Below are positions 1 through 6,312 of a DNA stretch of 35,964 nt, in pieces. The notes under the pieces were generated by a model. That model made no database searches. It was not told the origin of the DNA and saw only the letters and a program-made list of their open reading frames with translations. Made by a program: the position numbers and the translations under genes. The stretch is from CAZWKX01 sp964633975 (lineage in GTDB: Bacteria; Actinomycetota; Acidimicrobiia; Spongiisociales; UBA11373): NCBI GenBank assembly GCA_964633975.1, contig CAZWKX010000022.1:1-35964 (forward strand). Reading direction: 5' to 3'. Each line of letters opens with the position of its first letter. The first letter of the stretch is position 1.

Positions 1-529
1 GGCGGATGAGCAGGGCGTAGATCTTGAGGGCGAAGAACGCGGGTAGTGCGTAGCGCTCGGGCGGTGCCTTGCCCGTCTTGTAGTCGGTGACGACGAGACG
101 ACCGTCCGGCGTCTCCTCCATACGATCCAGGATGCCGCGGATGGTCATGCCGTCGAGGTCTTCGGACATGTCGAACTCGCGCTCGACAGGCTCGATGAGG
201 CGGGGATCCTCGACCGAGAAGTAGTTGGCGAGCAGCTCGAGGCTCTCGAGGCCCCAGGCTCGTTCGTCCTCGACGGTATCGAAAAGCTCCGGGTACTCCG
301 TGTCGCGCACTTCCATCCATGCGGTGCGGAAGAGCTCGAATAGGGCTTCAGGGGTACGGTCTTCGGGAGGGAGGTCAAAGAGGCGCTGCAGGGCGAGATG
401 GGCGGTGGTTCCACGCGCCTGGTACGGCGTCGCCGGTTCTGGAAGGCGGTCGATGGCGCGGAACTTGAAGAGCTGGGGGCACGTCTTGAAGTCGCTCGCA
501 CGGCTTGGTGAGAGGCTGCCGAGTCCCAT
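1..529 (-). CDS. RecB-family PD-(D/E)XK nuclease, 5' part only
   Basis: The reading frame is open from an ATG at 529 to the left edge, so the C-terminus is outside the window. An in-frame TAG lies three codons upstream of this ATG, so it is the only possible start nearby. The N-terminus reads SPSRASDFKTCPQLFKFRAI, the usual opening of actinobacterial RecB-like exonucleases, with a cysteine of the kind that can bind an iron-sulfur cluster in AddB/Cas4-like nucleases. Further on come GILDRMEETPDG and VVTDYKTGK, matching the D and DxK catalytic positions of the PD-(D/E)XK fold. Such proteins degrade DNA ends, probably in repair. The partner helicase is not visible. The family call is strong; the exact role is not known. 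Confidence 0.85.
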   Translation of the reverse strand, partial: MGLGSLSPSRASDFKTCPQLFKFRAIDRLPEPATPYQARGTTAHLALQRLFDLPPEDRTPEALFELFRTAWMEVRDTEYPELFDTVEDERAWGLESLELLANYFSVEDPRLIEPVEREFDMSEDLDGMTIRGILDRMEETPDGRLVVTDYKTGKAPPERYALPAFFALKIYALLIR

Positions 530-699
530 GGGCTTCGACTATACGCCGGACGAGTGACAGGCGTGTAGTTCGGGCCCGGCGCGGCTACGGACGGCAGGGT
601 TGCGGGTGTCGAGCGGACCGGGATGCGGGACACGGCTGCCCGCGTGGCCTCCGGGTGGCTACAGGTCGGAGCGAGTCGGCTAGAGGGTCGAGTCGGTCT
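530..699. other. intergenic stretch, nothing recognised
   Basis: Between the start of the nuclease gene and the first promoter box there is no frame with plausible protein content. Open frames on both strands here are arginine- and proline-rich or serine-rich and overlap each other, as expected of chance frames in GC-rich DNA. No tRNA, terminator or repeat was recognised. Confidence 0.5.
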
Positions 700-705
700 G
701 AGGGC

Positions 706-734
706 ACGCGAAAACTCCGGCAGGAACGCGAAAA
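706..734 (+). promoter_or_regulatory. paired ACGCGAAAA boxes upstream of the first RNA promoter
   Basis: ACGCGAAAA occurs at 706-714 and again at 726-734, exactly 20 bp apart, about two helical turns. The second box ends 17 bp before the -35 hexamer at 752. The same arrangement is repeated before the second RNA promoter. Two equally phased sites at a fixed distance from a promoter look like binding sites for an activator; that is an inference. Confidence 0.5.
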
Positions 735-751
735 CCAACCACCAATCTCAG

Positions 752-781
752 TTGACGGGGGAGCGGGGCGGAGCTTATGTT
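752..781 (+). promoter_or_regulatory. sigma-70-like promoter of candidate RNA 1
   Basis: TTGACG at 752-757 and TATGTT at 776-781 are separated by 18 bp. The expected transcription start is near 788. It drives no evident protein gene, but precedes a hairpin-rich stretch ending in two terminator-like hairpins. Confidence 0.5.
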
Positions 782-1005
782 CACAGGTACTTCCTCCTTG
801 GGGACGCAAGAAACCAGGGAGGCGGCTCCGGCGGGTGACTCCCGCAAGGGAGACGACCGAGAGGGTCTTCGGGCTCACTCGATTGGCCGTCGGAGCCACG
901 GCCCGAAGGTCGCTAGTCGACTGACGGGATAGCCGAGGAGGTCGCAAGGCCTGCCCGGCGGCCCACTGTTCGGGCGCTTCGCAAGGAGCGTTCTGCGGAG
1001 GGTTC

Positions 1006-1053
1006 GAGGCCCCGAGGGGGTTGAAGCTTCGGCGGATGCTTCCTCGGGGTCTC
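1006..1053 (+). terminator. terminator-like hairpin of RNA 1, related to the one at 1500
   Basis: Positions 1006-1017 pair with 1042-1053 over 12 bp, including one wobble pair, around the core CCCCGAGG/CCTCGGGG. The loop contains GAAGCTTCGGCGGA, also found in the terminator of the second RNA. No clear T-run follows directly, but a second hairpin begins ten bases later. Confidence 0.55.
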
Positions 1054-1062
1054 GGCTTTGCG

Positions 1063-1087
1063 GGGCGGCTTCGGCCGCCCTTGTCGC
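1063..1087 (+). terminator. UUCG-capped terminator hairpin
   Basis: GGGCGGC-TTCG-GCCGCCC at 1063-1080 is a perfect 7-bp stem with a UUCG loop. It is followed by a T-rich stretch (TTGTCGCGTTCTTCTCTTG). It probably completes termination of RNA 1. Confidence 0.6.
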
Positions 1088-1237
1088 GTTCTTCTCTTGT
1101 CGCGTTCGTGTCTCGAGGAGGGCCGGACGGTCGGTGGACGGAGGCCGGCGGGAAGAGCGCGTCGGGCGAGGCGGTGCTTCGGTAGGGCGCGAGCGGCGGA
1201 CCGATTCGGCACAGGCTCGAGGGCACGGAACACAACC

Positions 1238-1266
1238 TCGCGAAATCTTCTTCTGTGACGCGAAAA
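1238..1266 (+). promoter_or_regulatory. paired CGCGAAA boxes upstream of the second RNA promoter
   Basis: TCGCGAAAT at 1238-1246 and ACGCGAAAA at 1258-1266 are 20 bp apart. The second ends 17 bp before the -35 at 1284. Box spacing and distance to the -35 are identical to those of the first unit, while the bases between the boxes differ. GAGGGCACG also occurs near both pairs (700-708 and 1219-1227), but at different distances. Confidence 0.5.
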
Positions 1267-1283
1267 ACAGAGATGCGAGGCGC

Positions 1284-1312
1284 TTGACTGGGCAGCTGCG
1301 CCTCCTTAGATT
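1284..1312 (+). promoter_or_regulatory. sigma-70-like promoter of candidate RNA 2
   Basis: TTGACT at 1284-1289 and TAGATT at 1307-1312 are separated by the optimal 17 bp. Transcription would start near 1319, just before a GAGA-capped stem. This is among the best promoter matches in the window, yet no protein gene follows until 1677, beyond a strong terminator. Confidence 0.55.
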
Positions 1313-1318
1313 GAGGGT

Positions 1319-1551
1319 GTCATCAGGGAGACCTGGTGGCTCGGAAAGGGTCGGCAACGGCCCGGACCGGGGTTTCGGCCTCGGCTCTCTTCGGAGAGCA
1401 GCCGGAGGGCTCTCGGGCCCCGAGGTGACGTCGAAGTCGGTCGGTAACGGGCTTCAGCCCGAAGCCGGAGCGAAATGGTCAAAAGCTATTTCGCAAGAGA
1501 AACCCCGAGAGGGTGGAAGCTTCGGCGGAGACTCCCTCGGGGTTTCTTCTT
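1319..1551 (+). ncRNA. candidate structured non-coding RNA 2
   Basis: A transcript of about 230 bases is delimited by the promoter at 1284-1312 and the terminator at 1500-1551. Its 5' end folds as a 7-bp stem, 1321-1327 with 1332-1338, capped by the GNRA loop GAGA. Then come GCTCTC-TTCG-GAGAGC, GGGC-TTCA-GCCC, and a 9-bp stem 1470-1478 with 1486-1494 directly before the terminator. The many short stems with stable tetraloops are typical of folded RNA. Outside the terminator I see no clear sequence match to RNA 1, so the two may be separate RNAs under shared control. No known RNA family was recognised. Confidence 0.5.
1500..1551 (+). terminator. rho-independent terminator of RNA 2
   Basis: AAACCCCGAG at 1500-1509 pairs perfectly with CTCGGGGTTT at 1536-1545, followed by CTTCTT. 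By hand alignment, 1503-1542 matches 1010-1049 of the first unit at 35 of 40 positions without gaps. The two terminators therefore share an origin. Confidence 0.75.
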
Positions 1552-1588
1552 GCTCGGAATGCAGAATGCAGGACGTAGGGGGAGAGGG

Positions 1589-1629
1589 TTCAGAGTCCAG
1601 AGTCGGTATTGCGCGTTCTGAACTCTGAA
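1589..1629. repeat. dispersed palindrome, copy 1
   Basis: TTCAGAGT at 1589-1596 pairs with ACTCTGAA at 1622-1629. Inside it CAGAG at 1598-1602 pairs with TTCTG at 1616-1620. The loop is TCGGTATTGCGCG. A second copy at 31349-31403 has the same 13-base loop with one change but different, still complementary, stems. It lies between the RNA terminator and the gene at 1677. Confidence 0.6.
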
Positions 1630-1676
1630 TCCTGTTTCTGTGGCTGCACCCGTGCCGCGCCATCTACCATGCGTCC

Positions 1677-2294
1677 ATGGGCTACCCAAAACGACTTCTC
1701 ACCGAGGGCGAGAGCATCGTGCGCGAGTTCCGTCCTCACTGGCGGCTGCTCGTGATCCCCGTTCTCTGGACGGTGCTCATCGGCGCCGGCGTCACTGCCA
1801 CGTGGCTGTTCCCGCCAGACACCAGGGCCTTTGACTTGGTGGTCACCGGGGTCGGCGTCGTGGCCTTCTTCGTGCTCGGGGTGTTCCCGTTCATCACGTG
1901 GTGGTTCACGCTCTACGTGCTCACCAACGAGCGTCTCATCACCCGACGCGGTGTGATCGCTCGCCGGGGTCTTGAGATCCCGTTGGAGAACATCAACGAC
2001 GTGACGTTCACCCAGAACATCCTCGAGCGCGTGCTGCGATCCGGGGACCTGCTGATCGAGTCCGCCGGCGAGCAAGGGCAGAGCCGCTTCAGGGACATTC
2101 CGGATCCAGAGGGGTTCCAGAGCCTGCTCTATCGCATTCGTGAGGACCGCTCACGGGACATGTCCGGTGGGCGGCCCAGTGAGCCGTCGGATGCCACGGC
2201 CCGGCTGGAACGCCTGGCCAAGCTGCATCGCGACGGAACGCTGAGCGATGAGGAGTACGAGCAGAAGAAGCGCAAGCTCCTAGACGAGATCTAG
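1677..2294 (+). CDS. bacterial PH-domain (DUF304) membrane protein with C-terminal SHOCT domain
   Basis: The 205-residue protein begins with a short hydrophilic segment and two transmembrane helices at about residues 23-45 and 55-80. Next comes a PH-like domain with YVLTNERLITRRGVIARR and the following IPLENINDV, a typical bPH2/YdbS pattern. The last 35 residues, LERLAKLHRDGTLSDEEYEQ onward, form a SHOCT module, a short helical domain often found at the ends of membrane or secreted bacterial proteins. Such proteins are thought to assemble at the cytoplasmic face of the membrane; the precise function is unknown. The ATG at 1677 is the first suitable start. The gene is a single unit with the palindrome upstream and a convergent gene downstream. 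Confidence 0.85.
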   Translation: MGYPKRLLTEGESIVREFRPHWRLLVIPVLWTVLIGAGVTATWLFPPDTRAFDLVVTGVGVVAFFVLGVFPFITWWFTLYVLTNERLITRRGVIARRGLEIPLENINDVTFTQNILERVLRSGDLLIESAGEQGQSRFRDIPDPEGFQSLLYRIREDRSRDMSGGRPSEPSDATARLERLAKLHRDGTLSDEEYEQKKRKLLDEI

Positions 2295-2331
2295 CGCTCT
2301 GTCTCGCCAAGGCTCTGTGACGGGGCGCTAG
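2291..2331. terminator. possible bidirectional terminator between convergent genes
   Basis: CTAGCGC at 2291-2297 is a perfect inverted match to GCGCTAG at 2325-2331, overlapping the stop codons of both flanking convergent genes. The loop is long (27 bases) and no T-run is present, so the call is weak. Confidence 0.25.
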
Positions 2332-3509
2332 GGCCTCTGGCTCACGACGGCGCCACCTTGCACGACGAGAAGGGGAGTGCGGAGCGCCCCCAGATCGGCA
2401 CCTGGGTCTTTTCCGACGACCAGCAGGTCGGCGATCTGGCCCGCTTCGATGACGCCGAGGCCTTCGAGGTGGAGCGTCTTGGCGGCGAGAGAGGTGGCGG
2501 CGGCGATAGCGCCAAGCGGCCCGAGCCCGAGGCCGGCGAGGATCTCCATCTCTCGCACCAGCAGGCCTGGCGGATTGAACGGAGTTCCGGCATCGGTCCC
2601 TGCCAGCACAACGGCGTTGGCGGCAATGGCGGTGCGGATGCCCTTGGATTGCAGGCGGCGCACTTCGCCGACCCGATCGAGCAAGTCCCCGGGAAGGTCG
2701 GTTTGATGGTCGAGCATCACGTCGGTGCTGGTGAGTGTGGGCACGAGAGCGACCCCCTGCTCGGCGCATCGCTCCGCCTGTTCCCTGGTTATGCCGGTGG
2801 CGTGCTCGATGGTGTCGACCTCGGCGTCCAGCACCATCTCGATGCCCTCAGGCCCGTGAACGTGGGCTCCAACGAGGTGCCCGCGGGAATGGGCCTCGTC
2901 TACCGCTGCGGCGACCTCTTCGGCGGACATGACTAGATCGAAACCGTGGGCACCGCTGCCCAGCACTCCGCCGGTCGGAAAGATCTTGATGATTCCGGCG
3001 CCCCGCTCTATCTCCCGCGCCACTGCAGCCCTCACTTCCTCGGGACCGTCGGCTTCGACGCCGATCATCCACCCGTGGCCCCCCGTTGGGGTGATGCCGC
3101 GTCCCGAAGCCAGGATGCGGGCACCTTCGATGTCGCCGCGGCGCTGCGCCTGGGCCACCTGGATGGCGACGCCCTCTCTGGAACCTTGGTCCCGGGCCGC
3201 GGTGATTCCGGCGCCGAGCAAGGTGCGGGCTGCACCAATCGACTGCGAAAGCAGCTGTTCGATGGACTCGGTGGCCACCGTCTCGATGCCCTCGATCGTG
3301 GCGTCGAGACACAGGTGGACGTGGCAGTCGATCAGGCCGGGAACCACGGCGCCTCCGTCGGAGACCACCTTGGTCTCCTCAAGGTCGGCGTCCGTGTCGG
3401 GCCCCACCCACACGATCCTCGGTCCTTGCCAGATGATCGTGGTCTCGGGGAGGGGCGGGTCCGTCGACCCGTCGTATAGGAGCGATCCGGTGACGGCCCG
3501 GCGGTTCAC
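2328..3509 (-). CDS. metal-dependent amidohydrolase (imidazolonepropionase/prolidase-like)
   Basis: The 393-residue protein shows the amidohydrolase-superfamily ligands in order: HVH at residues 63-65 in GLIDCHVHLC, a lysine in AGIIKIFPTGG that may be the carboxylated bridging residue, histidines in GAHVHG and TIEHATG, and the catalytic aspartate in LAGTDAGTPF. This set fits the binuclear subgroup that includes imidazolonepropionase-like enzymes and Xaa-Pro or Xaa-Arg dipeptidases. The substrate cannot be read from sequence. The start is GTG at 3509; no better start was seen. The gene follows the broken beta-glucosidase on the same strand with about 30 bp between them, so the two may once have shared a transcript. 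It appears intact. Confidence 0.85.
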   Translation of the reverse strand: MNRRAVTGSLLYDGSTDPPLPETTIIWQGPRIVWVGPDTDADLEETKVVSDGGAVVPGLIDCHVHLCLDATIEGIETVATESIEQLLSQSIGAARTLLGAGITAARDQGSREGVAIQVAQAQRRGDIEGARILASGRGITPTGGHGWMIGVEADGPEEVRAAVAREIERGAGIIKIFPTGGVLGSGAHGFDLVMSAEEVAAAVDEAHSRGHLVGAHVHGPEGIEMVLDAEVDTIEHATGITREQAERCAEQGVALVPTLTSTDVMLDHQTDLPGDLLDRVGEVRRLQSKGIRTAIAANAVVLAGTDAGTPFNPPGLLVREMEILAGLGLGPLGAIAAATSLAAKTLHLEGLGVIEAGQIADLLVVGKDPGADLGALRTPLLVVQGGAVVSQRP

Positions 3510-3539
3510 CGCAGCCTTCTTCGAGCGTGTGGTCTGGGC

Positions 3540-4874
3540 TCAGACGTTGAGCGAGCCGGTGGCGGCGACGCCGGCGTACCAGTGGCCGCTCCGGCGTACG
3601 GTGCGCTCGAGGTTCTCATAGTCGATGCGCACGAGTCCGAAGCGCATGGCATAGCCGCGTTCCCATTCGAAGTTGTCGAAGAGCGATCAGGTGAAATAGC
3701 CGCGCAGTGGAACCCCGCGTGACATGGCGAGGTGAGCGGCGGCGAGGTGCAGGCGTAGATACGAGATGCAGTCGTCGTCGACGAACGGAGGGCTGTTTCG
3801 GTCGTCCGAGGCGACGCCGTTTTTGGTGACGAAGATGGCGGGGAAGCCGTATCGGTGGTGTGACCACTCGAGCACCTTGGTGAGTCCCGACGGGTACACC
3901 TCCCAGTGCATGTCAGTGACCGCCTCCGACGGCCGGATCGGATTGGGGCGATGCTCATCGGCGAGGCCATCGGAGGCGACGATAGCCCGCGAGTAGTAGT
4001 TGATGCCGAGGAAATCGATGGGGGTGGCCACGATGTCGAGATCTCCGGGCTCGACCTCGTCACCGCGCCATCCGGCGATGGCCGCGGCTTCCGGTGGGTA
4101 GCCCATGCCGGCAATGGGATCGAGGTGCCAGCGGTTGAGCCGATCGTGAGCGAGGGCTGCGGCTTCCAGGTCGAGGATGTGCAGCGAAGCGGGATGCTGG
4201 GGCCACACGTCGATGGCGATGCCGACTTGTGCCTTTGGATCTAGGGAGTGGATGCGTTCAGCTGCGAGGCCGTGGGCGAGCAGAAGGTGGTGCGCCGCGG
4301 GGAGAGCCTCGGAGTCCGAGCTGTGCCCGGGGGGGTGCTTGCCGCGCCTGTAGCCGGCTTCGACGACGCATCCGGGTTCGTTGATGGTGAGCCGGTGATG
4401 TACGCGATCCCCAAGGTGTTCGACCACGCAGCCGGCGTACTCTGCGAACGCCGCGGCGGTGGCCCGGTTGGTCCACCCGCCTCCGTCTTCGAGCGCCTGC
4501 GGCAGATCCCAGTGATAGAGCGTGACGAAAGGCTCGATGCCCCGCTCGAGCAGGGCATCGACGAGGTGATCGTGGAAGTCGAGACCGGCAGTGTTGACGT
4601 CGCCGCGTCCCGCCGGGACGACGTGGGGCCAGGCGATCGAGAAGCGGTAGGCGCCGACGCCGAGGGTGGTGATGAAATCGACGTCCTCGTGCCAGCGGTG
4701 GTAGTGGTCGGCGGCGACGTCACCGGTCTGGCCGCCGGCGATTCGTCCCGGCGTGTGACAGTAACGATCCCAGATGCTCTCGCCGCGGCCGTCCGCCTCG
4801 ACGGCGCCCTCGATCTGATACGCGGACGTGGCCACGCCCCAGACGAAATCATCGGGAAAGACGATCGTTGCCAC
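3540..4874 (-). pseudogene. GH1 beta-glucosidase with internal stop and mutated nucleophile
   Basis: From a GTG at 4874 (AGGAG upstream) the frame encodes a glycoside hydrolase family 1 protein: FPDDFVWGVATSAYQIEGA at the start, YHWDLPQAL, and the acid/base motif TINEP. Two lesions hit essential sites. The nucleophile motif, normally T-E-N-G, reads TKNG, with lysine codon AAA at 3822-3824 (codon 351). At codon 396 (3687-3689) a TGA replaces the tryptophan of the conserved GYF-x-W-S-L-x-DNFEW segment. Past it the frame continues with SLFDNFEW and MRFGLVRIDY to a second TGA at 3540-3542, giving 444 codons, the normal family length. Both lesions read as C-to-T on the plus strand. TGA is a stop elsewhere in this window, so recoding is unlikely. 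The gene is probably a recent pseudogene; sequencing error could explain one lesion but hardly both. Confidence 0.8.
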
Positions 4875-4983
4875 AGCGCTCTCCTGGCCGCCGGGTCTGC
4901 TCGTGCAATAGCGGCCGGGTGATGGGGCAACGTAAGGCTGAATCTTGGGCCCTGGAGCTGGAAGAATCCGTAGGCTTGCGCGG

Positions 4984-5451
4984 ATGATCGAGACTCCGGC
5001 CCTCGCCGCAATGGCCGCCTCGGGCGTGCCGCACCGTGTCGTGCGCTTTGATCCGGCACCCGATCTCAGCGAAGCGGCGAGAAGGCGGGGCATCGGCTTG
5101 CGCCAGGTGGTGAAGACGATGGTGGTGCGACGCGCTGAGGGCGACTACCTGCTGGTGCTCGTGCCCGGAGACCGGGTCATCGATTGGCCCAAGCTGCGCC
5201 GGAACCTCGGTGTGACCCGCCTGTCGCTGGCCGACTCCGACGACGCGTTTCGAGTGACGGGCTATGCCCGAGGCGTGATCACGCCGTTGGGCATACCCCG
5301 TTCCCTGCCCGTTGTGGCCGACAGACGCATCCTCGAGCACGAGGAGGTGTCTGTGGCCGGGGGCGCTCCCGGCGTCGCCATCCACCTGGCCGGCGCCGAT
5401 CTCGTGGCCATCACCGGGGCGGAGATCGCCGAGGTGACGCGGCCGGGCTAG
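4984..5451 (+). CDS. ybaK: YbaK/EbsC-type aminoacyl-tRNA deacylase
   Basis: The 155-residue protein has the YbaK/ProXp fold: an N-terminal HRVVRFDP strand, then LRQVVKTMVVRR carrying the conserved lysine, LLVLVPGDRVIDWPKLRR, and ITPLGIPRSLPVVADRRILE towards the end. Members remove mischarged amino acids from tRNA, for example Cys or Ala from tRNA-Pro; which substrate applies here is not clear. I chose the ATG at 4984 over an upstream in-frame ATG at 4945 because homology begins there and because TAGGCT at 4971-4976 sits seven bases before it, as for a leaderless transcript. It is divergent from the beta-glucosidase pseudogene. Confidence 0.85.
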   Translation: MIETPALAAMAASGVPHRVVRFDPAPDLSEAARRRGIGLRQVVKTMVVRRAEGDYLLVLVPGDRVIDWPKLRRNLGVTRLSLADSDDAFRVTGYARGVITPLGIPRSLPVVADRRILEHEEVSVAGGAPGVAIHLAGADLVAITGAEIAEVTRPG

Positions 5452-5529
5452 GCAGCGCTTGTGGCTGGGCCGTCCCGGCGCCAGTCCGTCGCTGCCGCCT
5501 AGCATGGCTCCCTCCGGCGCGGAGGCTCA

Positions 5530-6312
5530 TTGCTGCTCGAAGGGAAACGCCTGATCGTCACCGGTGTGCTCAACGACGATTCGATCGCCTGGCACACCGC
5601 TCGGATCGCTCAGGAAGAGGGCGCCGACGTCGTGCTCACCGGATTCGGGCGTGGCCTGAGCATCACGGCGCGGGCGGCGCGGCGCCTGCCGCGACCTCCC
5701 GATGTGCTCGAACTCGACATCAACGAGCCCGAGCACATGGGGAAGCTGGTGGAGGGGCTGAGAGGGCGGTGGGGCGCCGTCGACGGCGCAGTTCACGCCA
5801 TCGCGTACGCTCCCGAGGACGCTCTCGGAGGCCGGTTCCTCGAGACACCTGCCGAAAGCGCCAGCACCGCCTTCCTGACCTCGGCCTTCTCCTACAAGAC
5901 TCTCGCCGCCGGGCTGTTACCGCTCATGGAGAAGGCGGGAGGTGGCTCGTTGGTTGCTCTGGACTTCGACAGCAGCCAGGCGTGGCCCGCCTATGACTGG
6001 ATGGGAGTGAGCAAGGCGGCCCTGGTGGCGGTGACGAAGTACTTGGCACGGGACCTTGGGCCCAAGGGCATCCGGGTGAATGCGGTGGCGGCCGGCCCGC
6101 TGGCCACGGTGGCGGCCAAGTCGATACCGGGCTTCGCCCGTTTCGAGGAAGTGTGGCGGCAGAGGGCGCCGCTCGATTGGGACGCCGGCGATCCCGAGCC
6201 GGTGGCGCGTATGATCGTTGTGCTCCTCTCGGATTGGGCCCCAATGACCACCGGCGAGGTCGTCCACGTCGATGGGGGATTCCACGCCATCGCCGCCTCC
6301 GACGAGGACTAA
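5530..6312 (+). CDS. fabI: enoyl-[acyl-carrier-protein] reductase (NADH), InhA-like
   Basis: This 260-residue short-chain dehydrogenase-fold protein carries out the last reduction of each fatty-acid elongation cycle. FabI-specific signs are the unusual nucleotide-binding stretch VTGVLNDDSIAWHTARIAQE, the segment HAIAYAPEDALGGRF, SAFSYKTLA, and the active-site YDWMGVSKAAL (Tyr-x6-Lys), closest in style to mycobacterial InhA. The C-terminus GEVVHVDGGFHAI is typical. The start is TTG at 5530 with GGAGG at 5521-5525. No fabG partner is adjacent. Its stop codon overlaps that of the convergent histidine kinase by four bases. Confidence 0.93.
   Translation: MLLEGKRLIVTGVLNDDSIAWHTARIAQEEGADVVLTGFGRGLSITARAARRLPRPPDVLELDINEPEHMGKLVEGLRGRWGAVDGAVHAIAYAPEDALGGRFLETPAESASTAFLTSAFSYKTLAAGLLPLMEKAGGGSLVALDFDSSQAWPAYDWMGVSKAALVAVTKYLARDLGPKGIRVNAVAAGPLATVAAKSIPGFARFEEVWRQRAPLDWDAGDPEPVARMIVVLLSDWAPMTTGEVVHVDGGFHAIAASDED

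Larger units (their letters stand above)
788..1087 (+). ncRNA. candidate structured non-coding RNA 1
   Basis: No protein frame here is convincing, but the sequence is rich in complementary arms. CCTCC at 793-797 pairs with GGAGG at 818-822. GGCTCCG at 824-830 pairs with CGGAGCC at 891-897 and encloses CTCCC-GCAA-GGGAG at 839-852, a stem with a GNRA tetraloop. Near 975-990 there is another GCAA-capped stem, CGCTTC-GCAA-GGAGCG. The unit has its own promoter upstream and ends in two hairpins at 1006-1080, giving a transcript of about 265-300 bases. I looked for the conserved cores of RNase P RNA, tmRNA, SRP RNA and common riboswitches and did not find them. Whether it is a regulatory RNA, a long leader or a new class is not known. 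Confidence 0.5.

Noticed and set aside
585..1235. Long minus-strand open frame of 216 residues in the region upstream of 1677, with others overlapping it
   Set aside because: Composition is arginine-, proline- and serine-rich without family features, starts lack ribosome-binding sites, and the DNA is better explained by promoter, hairpin and terminator structure.
788..1551. RNase P RNA, tmRNA, SRP RNA or c-di-GMP riboswitch in the structured region
   Set aside because: Fragments such as GGGACGCAAG and GGTTCGA look suggestive, but the conserved cores of these RNAs (for example the RNase P P4 strands, the tmRNA acceptor end, or GACGCAAAGCC of the GEMM riboswitch) are absent.
3687..3689. TGA read as tryptophan or selenocysteine in the GH1 gene
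   Set aside because: TGA ends many intact genes here, including four-base overlaps with following starts. The site is a conserved Trp rather than Cys or Sec, and the enzyme's nucleophile is also lost.
4945..5093. Longer starts for the YbaK gene (4945) and the GH1 gene (5093)
   Set aside because: The added residues have no homology and would make the two divergent genes overlap. GTG 4874 with AGGAG and ATG 4984 with a nearby -10 fit better.
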